Positions 35,076 through 44,595 of a stretch of DNA of 64,000 nt are shown piece after piece. The DNA lies in assembly GCA_041305345.1 (NCBI GenBank), contig JBFYLP010000002.1, forward strand, positions 1 to 64,000. Direction: 5' to 3'. This DNA comes from JACRGC01 sp041305345. GTDB taxonomy: Archaea > Micrarchaeota > Micrarchaeia > Norongarragalinales > SBBD01. Below the pieces are notes generated by a model. The model made no database searches. It was given only the letters and a program-made list of their open reading frames with translations, and was not told the origin of the DNA. Each line of letters begins with the position of its first letter. Positions within the stretch are counted from its first letter, which is position 1. A program made the position numbers and the translations under genes.

Positions 35076-36281
35076 CTACCATTTATCCCTGGCCGCATTC
35101 CGCCTAACTTTCTTTGTAAGCATCCTCCGAAACACAATAGGCGCTATCAGGGTTGATGCCAGGGCCATGAAAATCAATGCTGTAAATATCTCATCGGTAA
35201 TCAGCTTATTTTGCAATGCAAGCGAGGCAACTGCAAGCTCGACATCCCCTTTTGCGGTAACTCCCCAGCCTACAAGAAGCCCCTCCTGCAGCGTGCCCTT
35301 GTCGTATAGGATGGCAAGTGTGGTTCCAATCACGGTTCCGCCAATTGCAATGATGCTAAGCGCAATGCCAAGGAGGGGGTTGGAAAAGAAGGATGGGACA
35401 TCCACATTCAGCCCCACCCACACAAAGAAAAGGGGTACGAGGAATCCGAACGAAACCGCGTGTATCGTGCTTGAGATCTCGTGCACTTCCCAGGGCCTTC
35501 GGTGCTTTTCCTGCAGGAGCGAGTGCCTAACAATCACGCCCGCAATTAGTGCGCCCGCAAGCGCCCCAAGGCCAAGGAAGTCGGAAATTGATGCCATTGA
35601 AAGCGTCAGGATGAGCGCTACCATGAAAAGAACCGATGGCGAATGCTCTTTCTGGACGACATTTAGCGCGAAAGGCACTAGGAGGAAGCGCATTATTGCT
35701 GCCACTCCGATGAATGCAAGCATCCCAATGACCACTTCCTGGATGTTCCCGCTTCCAAGGGAGATCTGGAGGTAGGATATGATGAGAGAGATGAAAATCA
35801 GCTCAAGCAGATCATCAACCGAGCCGGTTACGACTATTAGGTTCCCGATTTTGGTTTTAAGCAGGTTGAATTCCTCGAGGAAATCAAGCGAGATGGCTGT
35901 TGAGCTAACAGCAAGGCAGATTCCAACGATTATGGCAACCGATGGGTCGTAGCCAAGCAAATAGATCAATGCCGTTCCAAGAATGAATGGAATGGCGGTG
36001 TTGAGCGCGGAAATCAGGATGGTTTTCTTGAAATGCCTCTGGAACTCCTTCAAATTCACCTCGAAACCCGTGAAAAAGAAGAGCAGCACGATGCCAATAT
36101 CCGCAAGGCCGGACATCACCTCGCTATTCGAGGTCGTCAGGAGCGCATCCCTTGCAAAAAAGCCAATTAGTATTCCCGCTGATATCTGCCCAACGACCCT
36201 TGGAATGTGGTAGCGCCTGCATAGCTCTGAAAGGAAATACGCGAAGGTTAGGGCCGTAAGCAGGAGGAACACGAAATTCAT
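35076..36281 (-). CDS. CPA2-family cation/proton antiporter (NapA/KefB type)
   Basis: 401 residues, about 12-13 membrane helices, no C-terminal RCK/TrkA domain. RRYHIPRVVGQISAGILIG and the DD pair D156-D157 in VTGSVDDLLEL are hallmarks of electrogenic CPA2 Na+/H+ antiporters; the Asp pair carries ion and protons. It probably exports Na+ (or K+) driven by the proton gradient. The start lies about 25 bp from a minus-strand TATA (ATTTTATACG), with a 12-bp perfect palindrome between them. A CPA1 antiporter is encoded separately at 48644. Confidence 0.88.
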   Translation of the reverse strand: MNFVFLLLTALTFAYFLSELCRRYHIPRVVGQISAGILIGFFARDALLTTSNSEVMSGLADIGIVLLFFFTGFEVNLKEFQRHFKKTILISALNTAIPFILGTALIYLLGYDPSVAIIVGICLAVSSTAISLDFLEEFNLLKTKIGNLIVVTGSVDDLLELIFISLIISYLQISLGSGNIQEVVIGMLAFIGVAAIMRFLLVPFALNVVQKEHSPSVLFMVALILTLSMASISDFLGLGALAGALIAGVIVRHSLLQEKHRRPWEVHEISSTIHAVSFGFLVPLFFVWVGLNVDVPSFFSNPLLGIALSIIAIGGTVIGTTLAILYDKGTLQEGLLVGWGVTAKGDVELAVASLALQNKLITDEIFTALIFMALASTLIAPIVFRRMLTKKVRRNAARDKW

Positions 36282-36288
36282 GGAAGAA

Positions 36289-36310
36289 GTAGGCGCCTAC
36301 CGTATAAAAT
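36289..36310 (-). promoter_or_regulatory. Promoter with perfect palindrome for the CPA2 antiporter
   Basis: TATA element ATTTTATACG on the minus strand (36301-36310) and, directly downstream, the perfect 12-bp palindrome GTAGGCGCCTAC (36289-36300). A protein bound there would block the transcription start at about 36280. Confidence 0.55.
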
Positions 36311-36338
36311 ACTTGGCTTTGCTCTTGCTAAAGCTAAG

Positions 36339-36365
36339 GAAAAAAATAAAAAAAAGGGAAAAAAA
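36339..36365 (-). terminator. T-rich terminator after the giant surface protein
   Basis: On the minus strand a long T-rich tract (runs of 5-8 T) directly follows the stop codon at 36366, fitting archaeal oligo-T termination and separating this unit from the antiporter gene. Confidence 0.5.
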
Positions 36366-39300
36366 TCAGAGTCCTTTGCGCCTTATTTGCCTTCTCTTGC
36401 CAATGACCACGAGGGCAACCAAGGCAGCGATGAAAGCGAGCCCGTATTCCCAAGGAAGTACGCTTGCTGCAAACAGCCCGGTTGCGGGATTCACTTCGGG
36501 CAATGCCGTCGCCTGCGGTAAAGGAACCGTTTCCGAAGTGGTCAGCCTTGGCATTTGCACTGGTTTTTCTGGTTCAACAGGCACGTACTGCTTGGGTTTT
36601 ACCGCCTCGACATTCTGGGCTTTTGTTGCCGGTGTTGATTTGGTTTCCTCGCTTGCTGGCGCTTCAGGCACGCTTTGGGGCATATAATATGAGGAGCCTC
36701 CCGAGCTTCCGGATGAACCGGATGTGGTTGCTGGCGAAATGGGCGTTGGCGCAGTTGCGGATATGGACGAGCCTTCATTCCCAACCGTATCTACTGCGGT
36801 TACTGCCCAGTTGCCCGTTTGCCCTGCTGTATCGTATGCATTTGAGCTTGTCGAATCAACAAGCACCCCATCCAGATATACATTATAGTGATCCACACCG
36901 TTTGCATCGGTTGCTGCCGGCCACGAAAGGATGCCGTTGCTTATTGTCACGGCGCCCATTTCCGGAGCCCGAAGATCGATCTTGATTTCTATCTGCGGGT
37001 CGGAGCAATGCGCAGGGATTTCCGCCCCATCGGGCAAATCTCCCTCAAACAAATTGTCGCATGCGCGCGCCCTCATATAGTATGTCTTCCCATCCTCCAA
37101 GCCCTCGGCCGTTGTATTGAAGTCCTCTCCGTAGAGGTCATCAACCTTGTATGGAAGCACGCGCCAGCCCGAATCATATTTCTCAGGCCCGATTGGCACT
37201 CCAAACAGGCTTCCAAGGTCCTCGAAGATGCGGTATTGCACCGTGTCCTCCCTAATGCCTGATGCGTCCTGCGCCATCATCTCTATTGGGATGATCTGGC
37301 CGTACGTTTCACCGCTTTGGGGCGATGTAATTTCCTTTTCTGGCGGTGAATTGTCGACCATCATCGTGGCGCTTACATTTGCCTTGTTGTATTCCATATC
37401 CATTGCAAACAATGCAAGCGTATGTGAGCCATCGTTCAGACCAATAGGCGCATTCCCGAATACCTTGCAGTTGCTGTCATCAATTATCTGGCCAGCAAAG
37501 CTGAAGGTCTGCTCAATGCACTCGTCATCGTTGCACGTCTCCTGCGTGATTTCGCCCGAGCATTGGAATAGCGCCGAATCATGGTCTTCTGCCTTCAAGT
37601 ATGCGGCAAAGTAATCGCCGGTGCTTAAGGGCTCATCAAGGCCTTCAGTGTGGTCGAGTTCAATGAATGGAGCCTGATTGTCGATGTCCATCAGTATGAC
37701 ATCGCCCATAGTATCCCGCGCCAGATCGTAGTAGGTGTTGCAGCTCCGGTCATTTATCTCAATGACAAGATATGCCTTGTCTGTCAAGCCCGATTCCTCC
37801 GGAATCTGGACGCTTCCCTTGCATACTCCGTCATCAAATGGCACGCTCCCCAGTGAAACCAGATGGTATCTTTCCGGCCCCAGATATTCGAGCAAGTTAT
37901 CGAATAGGTAAGGCTTCCTCATCAGGAGCATCACTGCCTGCAGCTCTGTTTCTGTAAGTTCCTCGAAATGCACATCCATCGCATAGAACATGCAGCTCGT
38001 AAATCCGCTTGCAGGGTCTCCCTTGTCCATTGCTGGCGCATATACGGAGAACTTCTCACCATCGTGGTACCATCTTCCGGATGTTGGATTCAATACCCAG
38101 CCTTTTGGCGGCTGTTTGTCGAAGATGTCAATTTCCGACTGCATCCCTTCCTCGTTAAACAACTGGTCCTGGCTGTAGTATTCGATCTCATACTCGCCTT
38201 CGATGCTGAATGCGAACTCCATTCCGGGCTCATATTCGATCCAATCCGACCATCCTCCGCCATTTATTTGGTAGCGGTAATAGGTAATGGTTCCATCAAC
38301 GTGGCAGATGGGCCCCCCATCTAGGGCTGAAAAGCCAATTAAGGTATCCCTGCATACGTAATAGTCGCACTCTTCTTCGGGCCCGCAGGCGGTCTTATTG
38401 CCCATAATGATCTTCTCGGTTTCGGGCGGAGTTGTATCGACGCGGTCTATTTCAGTTGTCAGGTTTGCCCTGTTCCCAAGTGCATCCTCGCAATAGTATT
38501 CTATTGTATGCACGGAATCCTCCTTGAAGTTTATGGTTGCACTGGTGCCCTCAACAACGACCCACTCCTCCCATTGCCCTCCATCGACATTGTACCGGTA
38601 CAAAATGCTTACCCGGTCAACGGGATGCGGGTATGGGTCCGTGCATTCCAACGTGATGTCCGTATTCTGCGTGATGAAGTAATGGCAATCATCCCTCCCA
38701 AGATCTTCGCACGATATTGACGGCTTTCCAACCACCTTGCTGATTACCGGAGGCTGCGTTTCCACTATGTCAATTTCCATTTGGGTTCTTTCCTGGTTGC
38801 CAAGCGCATCTACTGAGTAATAATACAGCGTATGCCTCGAATCCTCCGGGAATGTGAATGGCCCAGTGTACTCCGTCTCGTTTGTGCACCAATAGTCGGT
38901 CACCAATTCGATTTGTTCATCCCCTGGCTCCTCGCCTACGCAGTACCAGTAATAGGTTCTTACGCGGTCAACCGGATGCGGTTCCGGATCAATGGCTGCA
39001 AGAGTGATTGTTGTTTGCTGGGTGATGTAGTAGTCGCATTGTTCATCTTGATCGCATTCCACCTTTGGATCGCCAACTGTCTTGGTCGTTACGGGCGGAA
39101 CTGTCTCGATATAGTCGATTTCAGAATAGGTCGGTCCCTTGTTTCCAAGTGCATCCTCCGCATAATATTCAATAGTGTGCTTGGAGTCCTCAGCGAAGTA
39201 AAGGTCATTCTCAAAAAGCGCCCAGTTAGACCAATCGCCGTCATTCACGTTGTAGCGGTAATATATTTTTACTGCATCAACCGGATGCGGGAGCGGATCT

Positions 39301-42300
39301 GTTGCCTCGAAGGAGATTGGCGTACTTTGCGTTATGTACCAGTCGCACCCCTCTCCTATTCCGCACGCAACCTTCGGGTCGCCTACTGTTTTCGCAACGG
39401 TCGGCCCCTGATTGTCCACAATATCCAGTTCGGTTTGCGTTAGCGCGGTATTTCCAAGAATGTCCTTGCAATAATATTCGATCTCGTGCATCGAATCTTC
39501 CGGTAGGGTGAAAGTCACTTCGTCATCCTCAGTGACGACAAAATCCCCCCATTCTCCCCATTCGCTGTTCTCATCGAGCCTATATCTGATCCGATAGCTA
39601 ATCGAAACGTGATTCGACGGATGCGGATTTGGATCAGTGCAATAGAGCGTTATTGGCGTTTGGGATGTGACGTAGAAATCGCAGCCGTTCTTGTCCACGC
39701 AAGGCACTTTCGGTTCGCCCACCACTTTCCTTACGACTGGAGGCACGGTTTCGACGATATCGATTTCCGTGTGCTCTTCCTCCTCATTCCCGAGTGCATC
39801 AACGCAGTAATATTTCAGCGTGTGCATCGAATCTTCGGGGAAGGTGAATGGCCCTTCATAAAGCATCAAGTCCGTCCATTCGCCATCGTCAACAAGGTAT
39901 TTGTATAAAAGCTGTTCCCCTCCAACAGGATGCGGATCTTGATCAATGCAGCTCATTGTAATCGGTGTTTGCTGCGTTATGTACCAGTCGCATTCCTCTC
40001 CTGTTTCGCATTCGTGCTTTGGATCCCCGACCGTCTTTTGGGTTTCTGGGGGCTGGGAGTCGACGACATCGATCTCAGTCATTATGTCCCCTTCATTTCC
40101 TAGCGCATCCGTGCAATAGTATTCGAGCGTGTGCATTGAATCTTCAGGGTAGGAGAACGGACCCTCGTATTCTGTCCATTCATCCGGGAAATCGCCATCA
40201 TTTATTTTATAGCGGAAGAAGATTTGCTCTCCTGCAACAGGGTGCGGATAAGCATCCTCACATTCAAGGGTTATCTGGGTATCGGTGGTCATGTAATAAT
40301 CGCATCCGAGCGAATCGTCCGGTTCGCATTTCACTTGCGGCTTTCCGACCATTTTCTCCACTAATGGTGGCTGAGAATCCACAAAGTCCGCCTCGAGCAT
40401 ATGCCTTCCCATATTCCCCACATAATCGACAGCGAAGTAGGTTAGCGTGTGGTATGAGTCCTCCTCATAACTGAATGGCCCGGAGTACTCGATCCATCCG
40501 GTGCATGTTTCAGGATCGACCAGGTAATCCGGCCTTGAGCAAATCTTGTAGAATATTTTTATTGGCTTGTTTGCCGCGTGGCCGAAATCAGTTGCAGTGA
40601 GGGTGAATTCCGTATCCTGCGTTACGTAATAATCGCATTCGTAGATGCCTTCATCAAGCGGTTGGCATTCGACTTTGGGATCGCCCACGGTTTTCTCAAC
40701 AATTGGCGGCTGCGAATCGACCTTTTCAACTTCGGAATGGGTCTGTTCAACATTGCCAAGAGCATCCACGCAATACCATTCAAGCTCGTGCCGCGAATCT
40801 TCCTCGTATGTAAAAGTGCCCGAATAAGTAATCCAATCGGTGAACTCCTCATCATCCAGTTTGTATCGGTATTTGATTGTTATCGCATCAGACGGGTGTG
40901 GTTCCTGGTCGTTGCAGGTTAGGGTGATTGGGGTTTGCTGCGTAATGAAGTAATCGCAGCCATCACCAGCCTCACAAGGCGCCTTGGGCTCTCCAAGCGT
41001 CTTTTCACTCACAGGGGCTGCCGTATCCACGATGTCAATCTCAAACCAATGCCTCTCCTCGTTGTTGCAGAAATCGATGCTGTAATACTCGATTTCGTGT
41101 ATGCTGTCTTCGGAGAATGAGAATGGCTGTGTGTAAAGAATCCATCCACTCCAGCTGCCCCATCCATCTTCGAAATCTTCCTTCCAGCGGTGCCTATAGT
41201 ACACTTTTTGCTGGTCCGAGAAGTAGCCATCGCCCGGATCTGGATCCACTGACGTAAACGATATTTCCGTATCCTGCGTCACATAATAGCAATTTGCCGC
41301 TTCCTGCTCCTCCCCAAGGTAATCACAAGCGATTCTGGGTTCTCCTATTGTTTTCGTTGTTTGCGGCGGAGTCCGATCGATCACAAAGCACACTTCCTGC
41401 TGGAAGCTCATTTTCCCCCAATTGCCCGCAAGGTCCTTTCCGTGTAGCTTTACGCAATGCCTCCCTTCTTCGTGGAGGCTTGAATTGAAAGTGGCGTTCA
41501 CCCATTCGCAAAGCTCATCCCAGCCGCCGTCCATCGGCCCCATCTGGTATCCCTGGCCGTTTGGCCACGAGTTCCAAGTGCCGTCAAGGAAATATTCCGC
41601 CTGCACAACCGGCGATTGCGAATCGCAAATCTCTGCTGTTAGCTGCGGATTGCCCGCACATACCCAATATGGAATGGTGATATTCCTTACGACTTCCGGG
41701 GGAATCTGGTCAACCTCGAACGTATCATAATTGCATTCTCCCCATTCACCGTTCTCATTCTGTGCCCTTACGTAGACCGTGTGCCTTCCGTCACCAATGC
41801 CAAAATTCTGCAAAATCACATTCCTTGCTGCAATTATCTCCCAGAATTTGTCATTATTGAATTGGCCATCGTCAGTAGGATAGATGCCAGTTCCCGTGCC
41901 TGGCTCGTCGCAATAATCGAAATAGAATTCTGCATAATGGATAGGCGAACAATCCTCTGAGACATTCGCGTGGATGTTCAGCCTGAAATTAGCCGGGTCG
42001 GGTATCGCATTAACTGAAACCACTACCGGTCCAAGAGTGTCAATCGGGCCATCGGAAGGATCGCAGGTATCGTACATCACTCCGTCCCTGCAATAAATAT
42101 TGGAATATTCCTCTCCGCAGCCATTCGGTGTGCACGCCTGTTCCCCATAATAGCAAAGTCCCTGGTAAATCGTGCCCGGAATAGGGCAATAAGCATCCAT
42201 TTCATATTCGCACGAGCAAGAGTCGGTGTTGCAGCCTCCACCATAATAGCAGATATCCCCAACGATCTTCTCGCCGCAGGCTTCCTGGTTTTCAGTTGAG

Positions 42301-42899
42301 CATTCGTCCGGTGGAACCGTGCATTGTGGGGTTGGGGATGGTGAAGGGATTATGCAGTTCGCATCAACTTCGCATTCCCATTGCCCTTCGCCTTCAATTT
42401 GAATGCACTGCTGATCCCTGCAAACCATATGATATGGCGTAGGTGTAGGCGAAGAAATGACGCAATCATCATTCGTTTCACAGGTTGACGGTTCATTCCC
42501 GGTTCCTTGAAGCTGGGCACACGTCAAATCAACACAAGTCCAGTAATAATACGGTTCCGGAGTCGGTGAGGTAATGATGCAATCCTCCGATGTACTGCAA
42601 GTTGACGGTTCATTCCCGGTTCCTTGAAGCTGGGCGCACGTAAGATCGACGCAGGCCATATAATAGTAGGGATCCGGAGATGCAGACGGGCTTGGGGAAA
42701 TGCAAGGAGATGGGGTGCATTGGGTGGTCACCATCTGGGGGCCTTCATCGCCAGTTTCACCTAGGTTTTCACCACCGGTTTCGGCGGAGCTCACGCTAAC
42801 TAGGAGCCCTGCAAGAAGGAGCAACAGGTATATGTGGTAAGATGCAAACACATTCTGCAATGCGCCCGAAAGACCCTTCCCGACATTCCTATTGCCCAT
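36366..42899 (-). CDS. Giant Cys-rich repeat surface protein (2177 residues)
   Basis: A signal/anchor helix (about residues 25-40) leads into three ~39-42-residue Cys-rich units joined by SPTP linkers, a Cys-rich region (CNTDSCSCEYE, GEEYSNIYC) and beta-sandwich domains. Ten tandem modules of about 109 residues follow, each starting P-P-V/E-x-x-K-x-V-G-x-P-K-x-x-C and containing CDYYITQ, a DPxPHPxD loop, Y-R-Y, and a FPEDSMHTLEYYCVDALGN-like end. After them come further Ig/FN3-like domains, a Ser/Gly linker, a Pro-rich stretch, one membrane helix (about 2148-2167) and a basic end. About two Cys per module suggest disulphides. Preceded by GGGGTGGG. Probably a long cell-surface fibre or adhesin; partner unknown. 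Confidence 0.88.
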   Translation of the reverse strand: MGNRNVGKGLSGALQNVFASYHIYLLLLLAGLLVSVSSAETGGENLGETGDEGPQMVTTQCTPSPCISPSPSASPDPYYYMACVDLTCAQLQGTGNEPSTCSTSEDCIITSPTPEPYYYWTCVDLTCAQLQGTGNEPSTCETNDDCVISSPTPTPYHMVCRDQQCIQIEGEGQWECEVDANCIIPSPSPTPQCTVPPDECSTENQEACGEKIVGDICYYGGGCNTDSCSCEYEMDAYCPIPGTIYQGLCYYGEQACTPNGCGEEYSNIYCRDGVMYDTCDPSDGPIDTLGPVVVSVNAIPDPANFRLNIHANVSEDCSPIHYAEFYFDYCDEPGTGTGIYPTDDGQFNNDKFWEIIAARNVILQNFGIGDGRHTVYVRAQNENGEWGECNYDTFEVDQIPPEVVRNITIPYWVCAGNPQLTAEICDSQSPVVQAEYFLDGTWNSWPNGQGYQMGPMDGGWDELCEWVNATFNSSLHEEGRHCVKLHGKDLAGNWGKMSFQQEVCFVIDRTPPQTTKTIGEPRIACDYLGEEQEAANCYYVTQDTEISFTSVDPDPGDGYFSDQQKVYYRHRWKEDFEDGWGSWSGWILYTQPFSFSEDSIHEIEYYSIDFCNNEERHWFEIDIVDTAAPVSEKTLGEPKAPCEAGDGCDYFITQQTPITLTCNDQEPHPSDAITIKYRYKLDDEEFTDWITYSGTFTYEEDSRHELEWYCVDALGNVEQTHSEVEKVDSQPPIVEKTVGDPKVECQPLDEGIYECDYYVTQDTEFTLTATDFGHAANKPIKIFYKICSRPDYLVDPETCTGWIEYSGPFSYEEDSYHTLTYFAVDYVGNMGRHMLEADFVDSQPPLVEKMVGKPQVKCEPDDSLGCDYYMTTDTQITLECEDAYPHPVAGEQIFFRYKINDGDFPDEWTEYEGPFSYPEDSMHTLEYYCTDALGNEGDIMTEIDVVDSQPPETQKTVGDPKHECETGEECDWYITQQTPITMSCIDQDPHPVGGEQLLYKYLVDDGEWTDLMLYEGPFTFPEDSMHTLKYYCVDALGNEEEEHTEIDIVETVPPVVRKVVGEPKVPCVDKNGCDFYVTSQTPITLYCTDPNPHPSNHVSISYRIRYRLDENSEWGEWGDFVVTEDDEVTFTLPEDSMHEIEYYCKDILGNTALTQTELDIVDNQGPTVAKTVGDPKVACGIGEGCDWYITQSTPISFEATDPLPHPVDAVKIYYRYNVNDGDWSNWALFENDLYFAEDSKHTIEYYAEDALGNKGPTYSEIDYIETVPPVTTKTVGDPKVECDQDEQCDYYITQQTTITLAAIDPEPHPVDRVRTYYWYCVGEEPGDEQIELVTDYWCTNETEYTGPFTFPEDSRHTLYYYSVDALGNQERTQMEIDIVETQPPVISKVVGKPSISCEDLGRDDCHYFITQNTDITLECTDPYPHPVDRVSILYRYNVDGGQWEEWVVVEGTSATINFKEDSVHTIEYYCEDALGNRANLTTEIDRVDTTPPETEKIIMGNKTACGPEEECDYYVCRDTLIGFSALDGGPICHVDGTITYYRYQINGGGWSDWIEYEPGMEFAFSIEGEYEIEYYSQDQLFNEEGMQSEIDIFDKQPPKGWVLNPTSGRWYHDGEKFSVYAPAMDKGDPASGFTSCMFYAMDVHFEELTETELQAVMLLMRKPYLFDNLLEYLGPERYHLVSLGSVPFDDGVCKGSVQIPEESGLTDKAYLVIEINDRSCNTYYDLARDTMGDVILMDIDNQAPFIELDHTEGLDEPLSTGDYFAAYLKAEDHDSALFQCSGEITQETCNDDECIEQTFSFAGQIIDDSNCKVFGNAPIGLNDGSHTLALFAMDMEYNKANVSATMMVDNSPPEKEITSPQSGETYGQIIPIEMMAQDASGIREDTVQYRIFEDLGSLFGVPIGPEKYDSGWRVLPYKVDDLYGEDFNTTAEGLEDGKTYYMRARACDNLFEGDLPDGAEIPAHCSDPQIEIKIDLRAPEMGAVTISNGILSWPAATDANGVDHYNVYLDGVLVDSTSSNAYDTAGQTGNWAVTAVDTVGNEGSSISATAPTPISPATTSGSSGSSGGSSYYMPQSVPEAPASEETKSTPATKAQNVEAVKPKQYVPVEPEKPVQMPRLTTSETVPLPQATALPEVNPATGLFAASVLPWEYGLAFIAALVALVVIGKRRQIRRKGL
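38090..41400 (-). repeat. Ten tandem modules of about 327 bp inside the giant protein gene
   Basis: Module boundaries (the V/I-G-x-P-K start) fall near 41340, 40988, 40680, 40340, 40025, 39717, 39380, 39067, 38720 and 38400, with spacing 308-352 bp. The DNA copies are diverged while the protein pattern is kept. Confidence 0.8.
42340..42680 (-). repeat. Three short Cys-rich coding repeats at the N-terminus of the giant protein
   Basis: Units of about 117 bp encode D-L-T-C-A-Q-L-Q-G-T-G-N-E-P-S-T-C-like segments separated by Ser-Pro-Thr linkers. Bases 42484-42524 and 42601-42641 are 41-nt copies with one mismatch, so the first two units were duplicated or converted recently; the third is diverged. 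Confidence 0.75.
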
Positions 42900-43078
42900 A
42901 CTGACCCACCCCTAGGTGTTGAATATTTTTTTTTAAAAAAGCGGTTTTAGAATCAGATTTCTGGGAATGCGAGATTTCTCTGGGCACATACTGTTTTACA
43001 GGGAAACACTTAGCGCCCCTAATATGCAAAAATTCCCACCCCCCAAAATACTTAAAGCTAGAAGTCATCGGAAGGAAA

Positions 43079-43113
43079 CTATAAAAAGGGAACGGTAACT
43101 ATCGTTCAGTTAC
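43079..43113 (+). promoter_or_regulatory. Orphan TATA box with adjacent inverted repeat
   Basis: CTATAAAAAG (43079-43088) is a near-consensus TATA box on the plus strand, followed by the inverted repeat GTAACT (43095-43100)/AGTTAC (43108-43113). No plus-strand gene follows before 45339. The remainder of 42900-43214 is A/T-rich and contains only the minus-strand promoter region of the giant gene. Confidence 0.3.
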
Positions 43114-43214
43114 AAATTTTATTCTAAAAAATGATTTTTGATAATAAAGGCTTAGATTGACACTCGAAAATATCCGTTTGCCAATAAAAAAAGAAATGGA
43201 GTTTGCCAATTTTC

Positions 43215-43706
43215 CTATTCCTGCGGCTTCCTTTTCACTTTCCACGTCTCAACGATGGAAGTCCACTCCCCTCCGATATGCTTTAATGCCTCGCCGAATT
43301 TGGTTGAAATGCGCAGCACCATCTCGTGCCTCTTGTCCTTGTCCGTCTGGCCCGTTGGGTTTTTTCTTTCTCGTGCCAGAAGTCCGGTGGCAATCATCCT
43401 AGGTATCACAAGATTGCGAAGGGTGGATGTTGGGATGGTATTCTTAACCGCCCATTCCGCAACATCATCCCCGGTTGCCTCCTCCTTAGATGCAAGGTAA
43501 ACAAGCAGCTTTCCGCCGATTTCGAATTGCGCCTTCTTGAACTGCGGGGGAAAGATCAGCTTCAGTATGTCCTCGGTTTCCCATCTCGCCTGCAGTGACA
43601 TGGGTAATTTATTGTAATGGAACCAAAGGCTTTCCTTTGAGGGAATGCCGCGCGATGCCGGCTCCCCTGTTTTTTTTATTTCTGAAACGGCTACTTCAGC
43701 GTCCAT
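43215..43706 (-). CDS. Probable winged-helix DNA-binding protein
   Basis: 163 residues. An N-terminal tail leads to a domain with IGGKLLVYLASKEEATGDDVAEW, AVKNTIPTSTLRNLVIPRM and a wing-like RKNPTGQTDKDKRHEMVLRIS, the order of a winged helix-turn-helix. GGTGG precedes the ATG. It lies 12 bp downstream of the gene at 43719, so the two are probably cotranscribed; if that protein is the partner, this one may be its regulator. Target unknown. Confidence 0.6.
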   Translation of the reverse strand: MDAEVAVSEIKKTGEPASRGIPSKESLWFHYNKLPMSLQARWETEDILKLIFPPQFKKAQFEIGGKLLVYLASKEEATGDDVAEWAVKNTIPTSTLRNLVIPRMIATGLLARERKNPTGQTDKDKRHEMVLRISTKFGEALKHIGGEWTSIVETWKVKRKPQE

Positions 43707-43718
43707 TTTACCACCGGC

Positions 43719-44120
43719 TTACTTTTTTTCCAACTGGTCGAGGAACTCCTCGCAATCGGCAATCACATCCGCCCATGCCAAAAACCCTTCCTTATACAAT
43801 TCAACGTATTCGGGGAAGACGGAATTATCCCCGAGCAATCCCTCATCTGCGGATGAGATCCTTCCAACAGTTTGGAGCACAAACCTTTTAACCGTGACAA
43901 TTGCCTCCGTCAATTCGGCCTTTCCGCTTACGGACTCCAGCAGGCGCATTTGCTCTATATCTCTGTCGGAATAATCCGAATAAACCCGCGTTATTGATTC
44001 CATCGACCTCTCAACTGAGTTATTGATCAAGTTGTTCAGGAGGAGTATGTGGGAGAATGATTTTTCATAAGGCGTTCCTGCGCATCTGCGCATTAATTCC
44101 GTCCTGAATTTTGATGCCAT
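43719..44120 (-). CDS. Helical protein of unknown function
   Basis: 133 residues, soluble, apparently all-helical (SHILLLNNLINNSVERSM; LLESVSGKAELTEAIVTVKRFV), acidic C-terminus ending FLDQLEKK. No family recognised. A TATA-like ATATATTTAATAGG near 44152-44164 (minus strand) and GAGGATCAGG before the ATG support it as first gene of a two-gene unit with the winged-helix protein. Confidence 0.6.
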   Translation of the reverse strand: MASKFRTELMRRCAGTPYEKSFSHILLLNNLINNSVERSMESITRVYSDYSDRDIEQMRLLESVSGKAELTEAIVTVKRFVLQTVGRISSADEGLLGDNSVFPEYVELYKEGFLAWADVIADCEEFLDQLEKK

Positions 44121-44198
44121 CCTGATCCTCTACCTTGGTATTACGTACGCAACCTATTAAATATATTGCAACAATGGAACGGATTACTTCGGGAATGG

Positions 44199-44582
44199 TC
44201 AGCCTTCCTTTTTGAAGTTGAGTGGCATTACAAGAACGCTCGTGATGACATACCAATATATCAACGTTGCCAAAATGGGTAAGGGCTTTGGATTCTTGCT
44301 AAATTCCAATGAGGGAATGATCAGGTCCTCCTGCCCGCCCATCGTCTTTGCAAGGACGTCCCCGCCTCCTGCGTAGATGTAGGGGAACCAGAAGATCGGA
44401 TTGAGGTGCATTGTCCTTTCGATTGTCTGCTGGAAATTCGATTCCCTGTTAGTCTGGAGATAATAGGTACTCTGTGCGTCCGTATGGTAAGTGCCAATGA
44501 AGGGGAAATTTGCTGCCAATGCGATTAGCAAGACGAAAAAGATTTTTTCCTTTGAGGGCAGTATCCTATCCAGCAATTTCAT
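44199..44582 (-). CDS. Small membrane protein of unknown function
   Basis: 127 residues from the ATG at 44582. Two membrane helices (about 13-31 and 104-121) flank an external segment rich in Tyr, Asn and Gln (STYYLQTNRESNFQQT...PIFWFPYIYAGGGDV). The start 13 bp after the stop of the upstream membrane gene gives an operon; the longer frame from 44639 would overlap that gene. No family recognised. Confidence 0.6.
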   Translation of the reverse strand: MKLLDRILPSKEKIFFVLLIALAANFPFIGTYHTDAQSTYYLQTNRESNFQQTIERTMHLNPIFWFPYIYAGGGDVLAKTMGGQEDLIIPSLEFSKNPKPLPILATLIYWYVITSVLVMPLNFKKEG

Positions 44583-44595
44583 ACTTAACACGGTG

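Noticed and set aside
38832..39443. 203-codon and several other plus-strand frames across 36-42 kb
   Set aside because: All lie opposite the giant repeat protein and recur with its repeat period; no start signals or family motifs.
38090..41400. Regular repeat spacing of about 327 bp that might suggest a CRISPR or satellite array
   Set aside because: The period is far too long for CRISPR and each unit is an in-frame protein module with diverged DNA.
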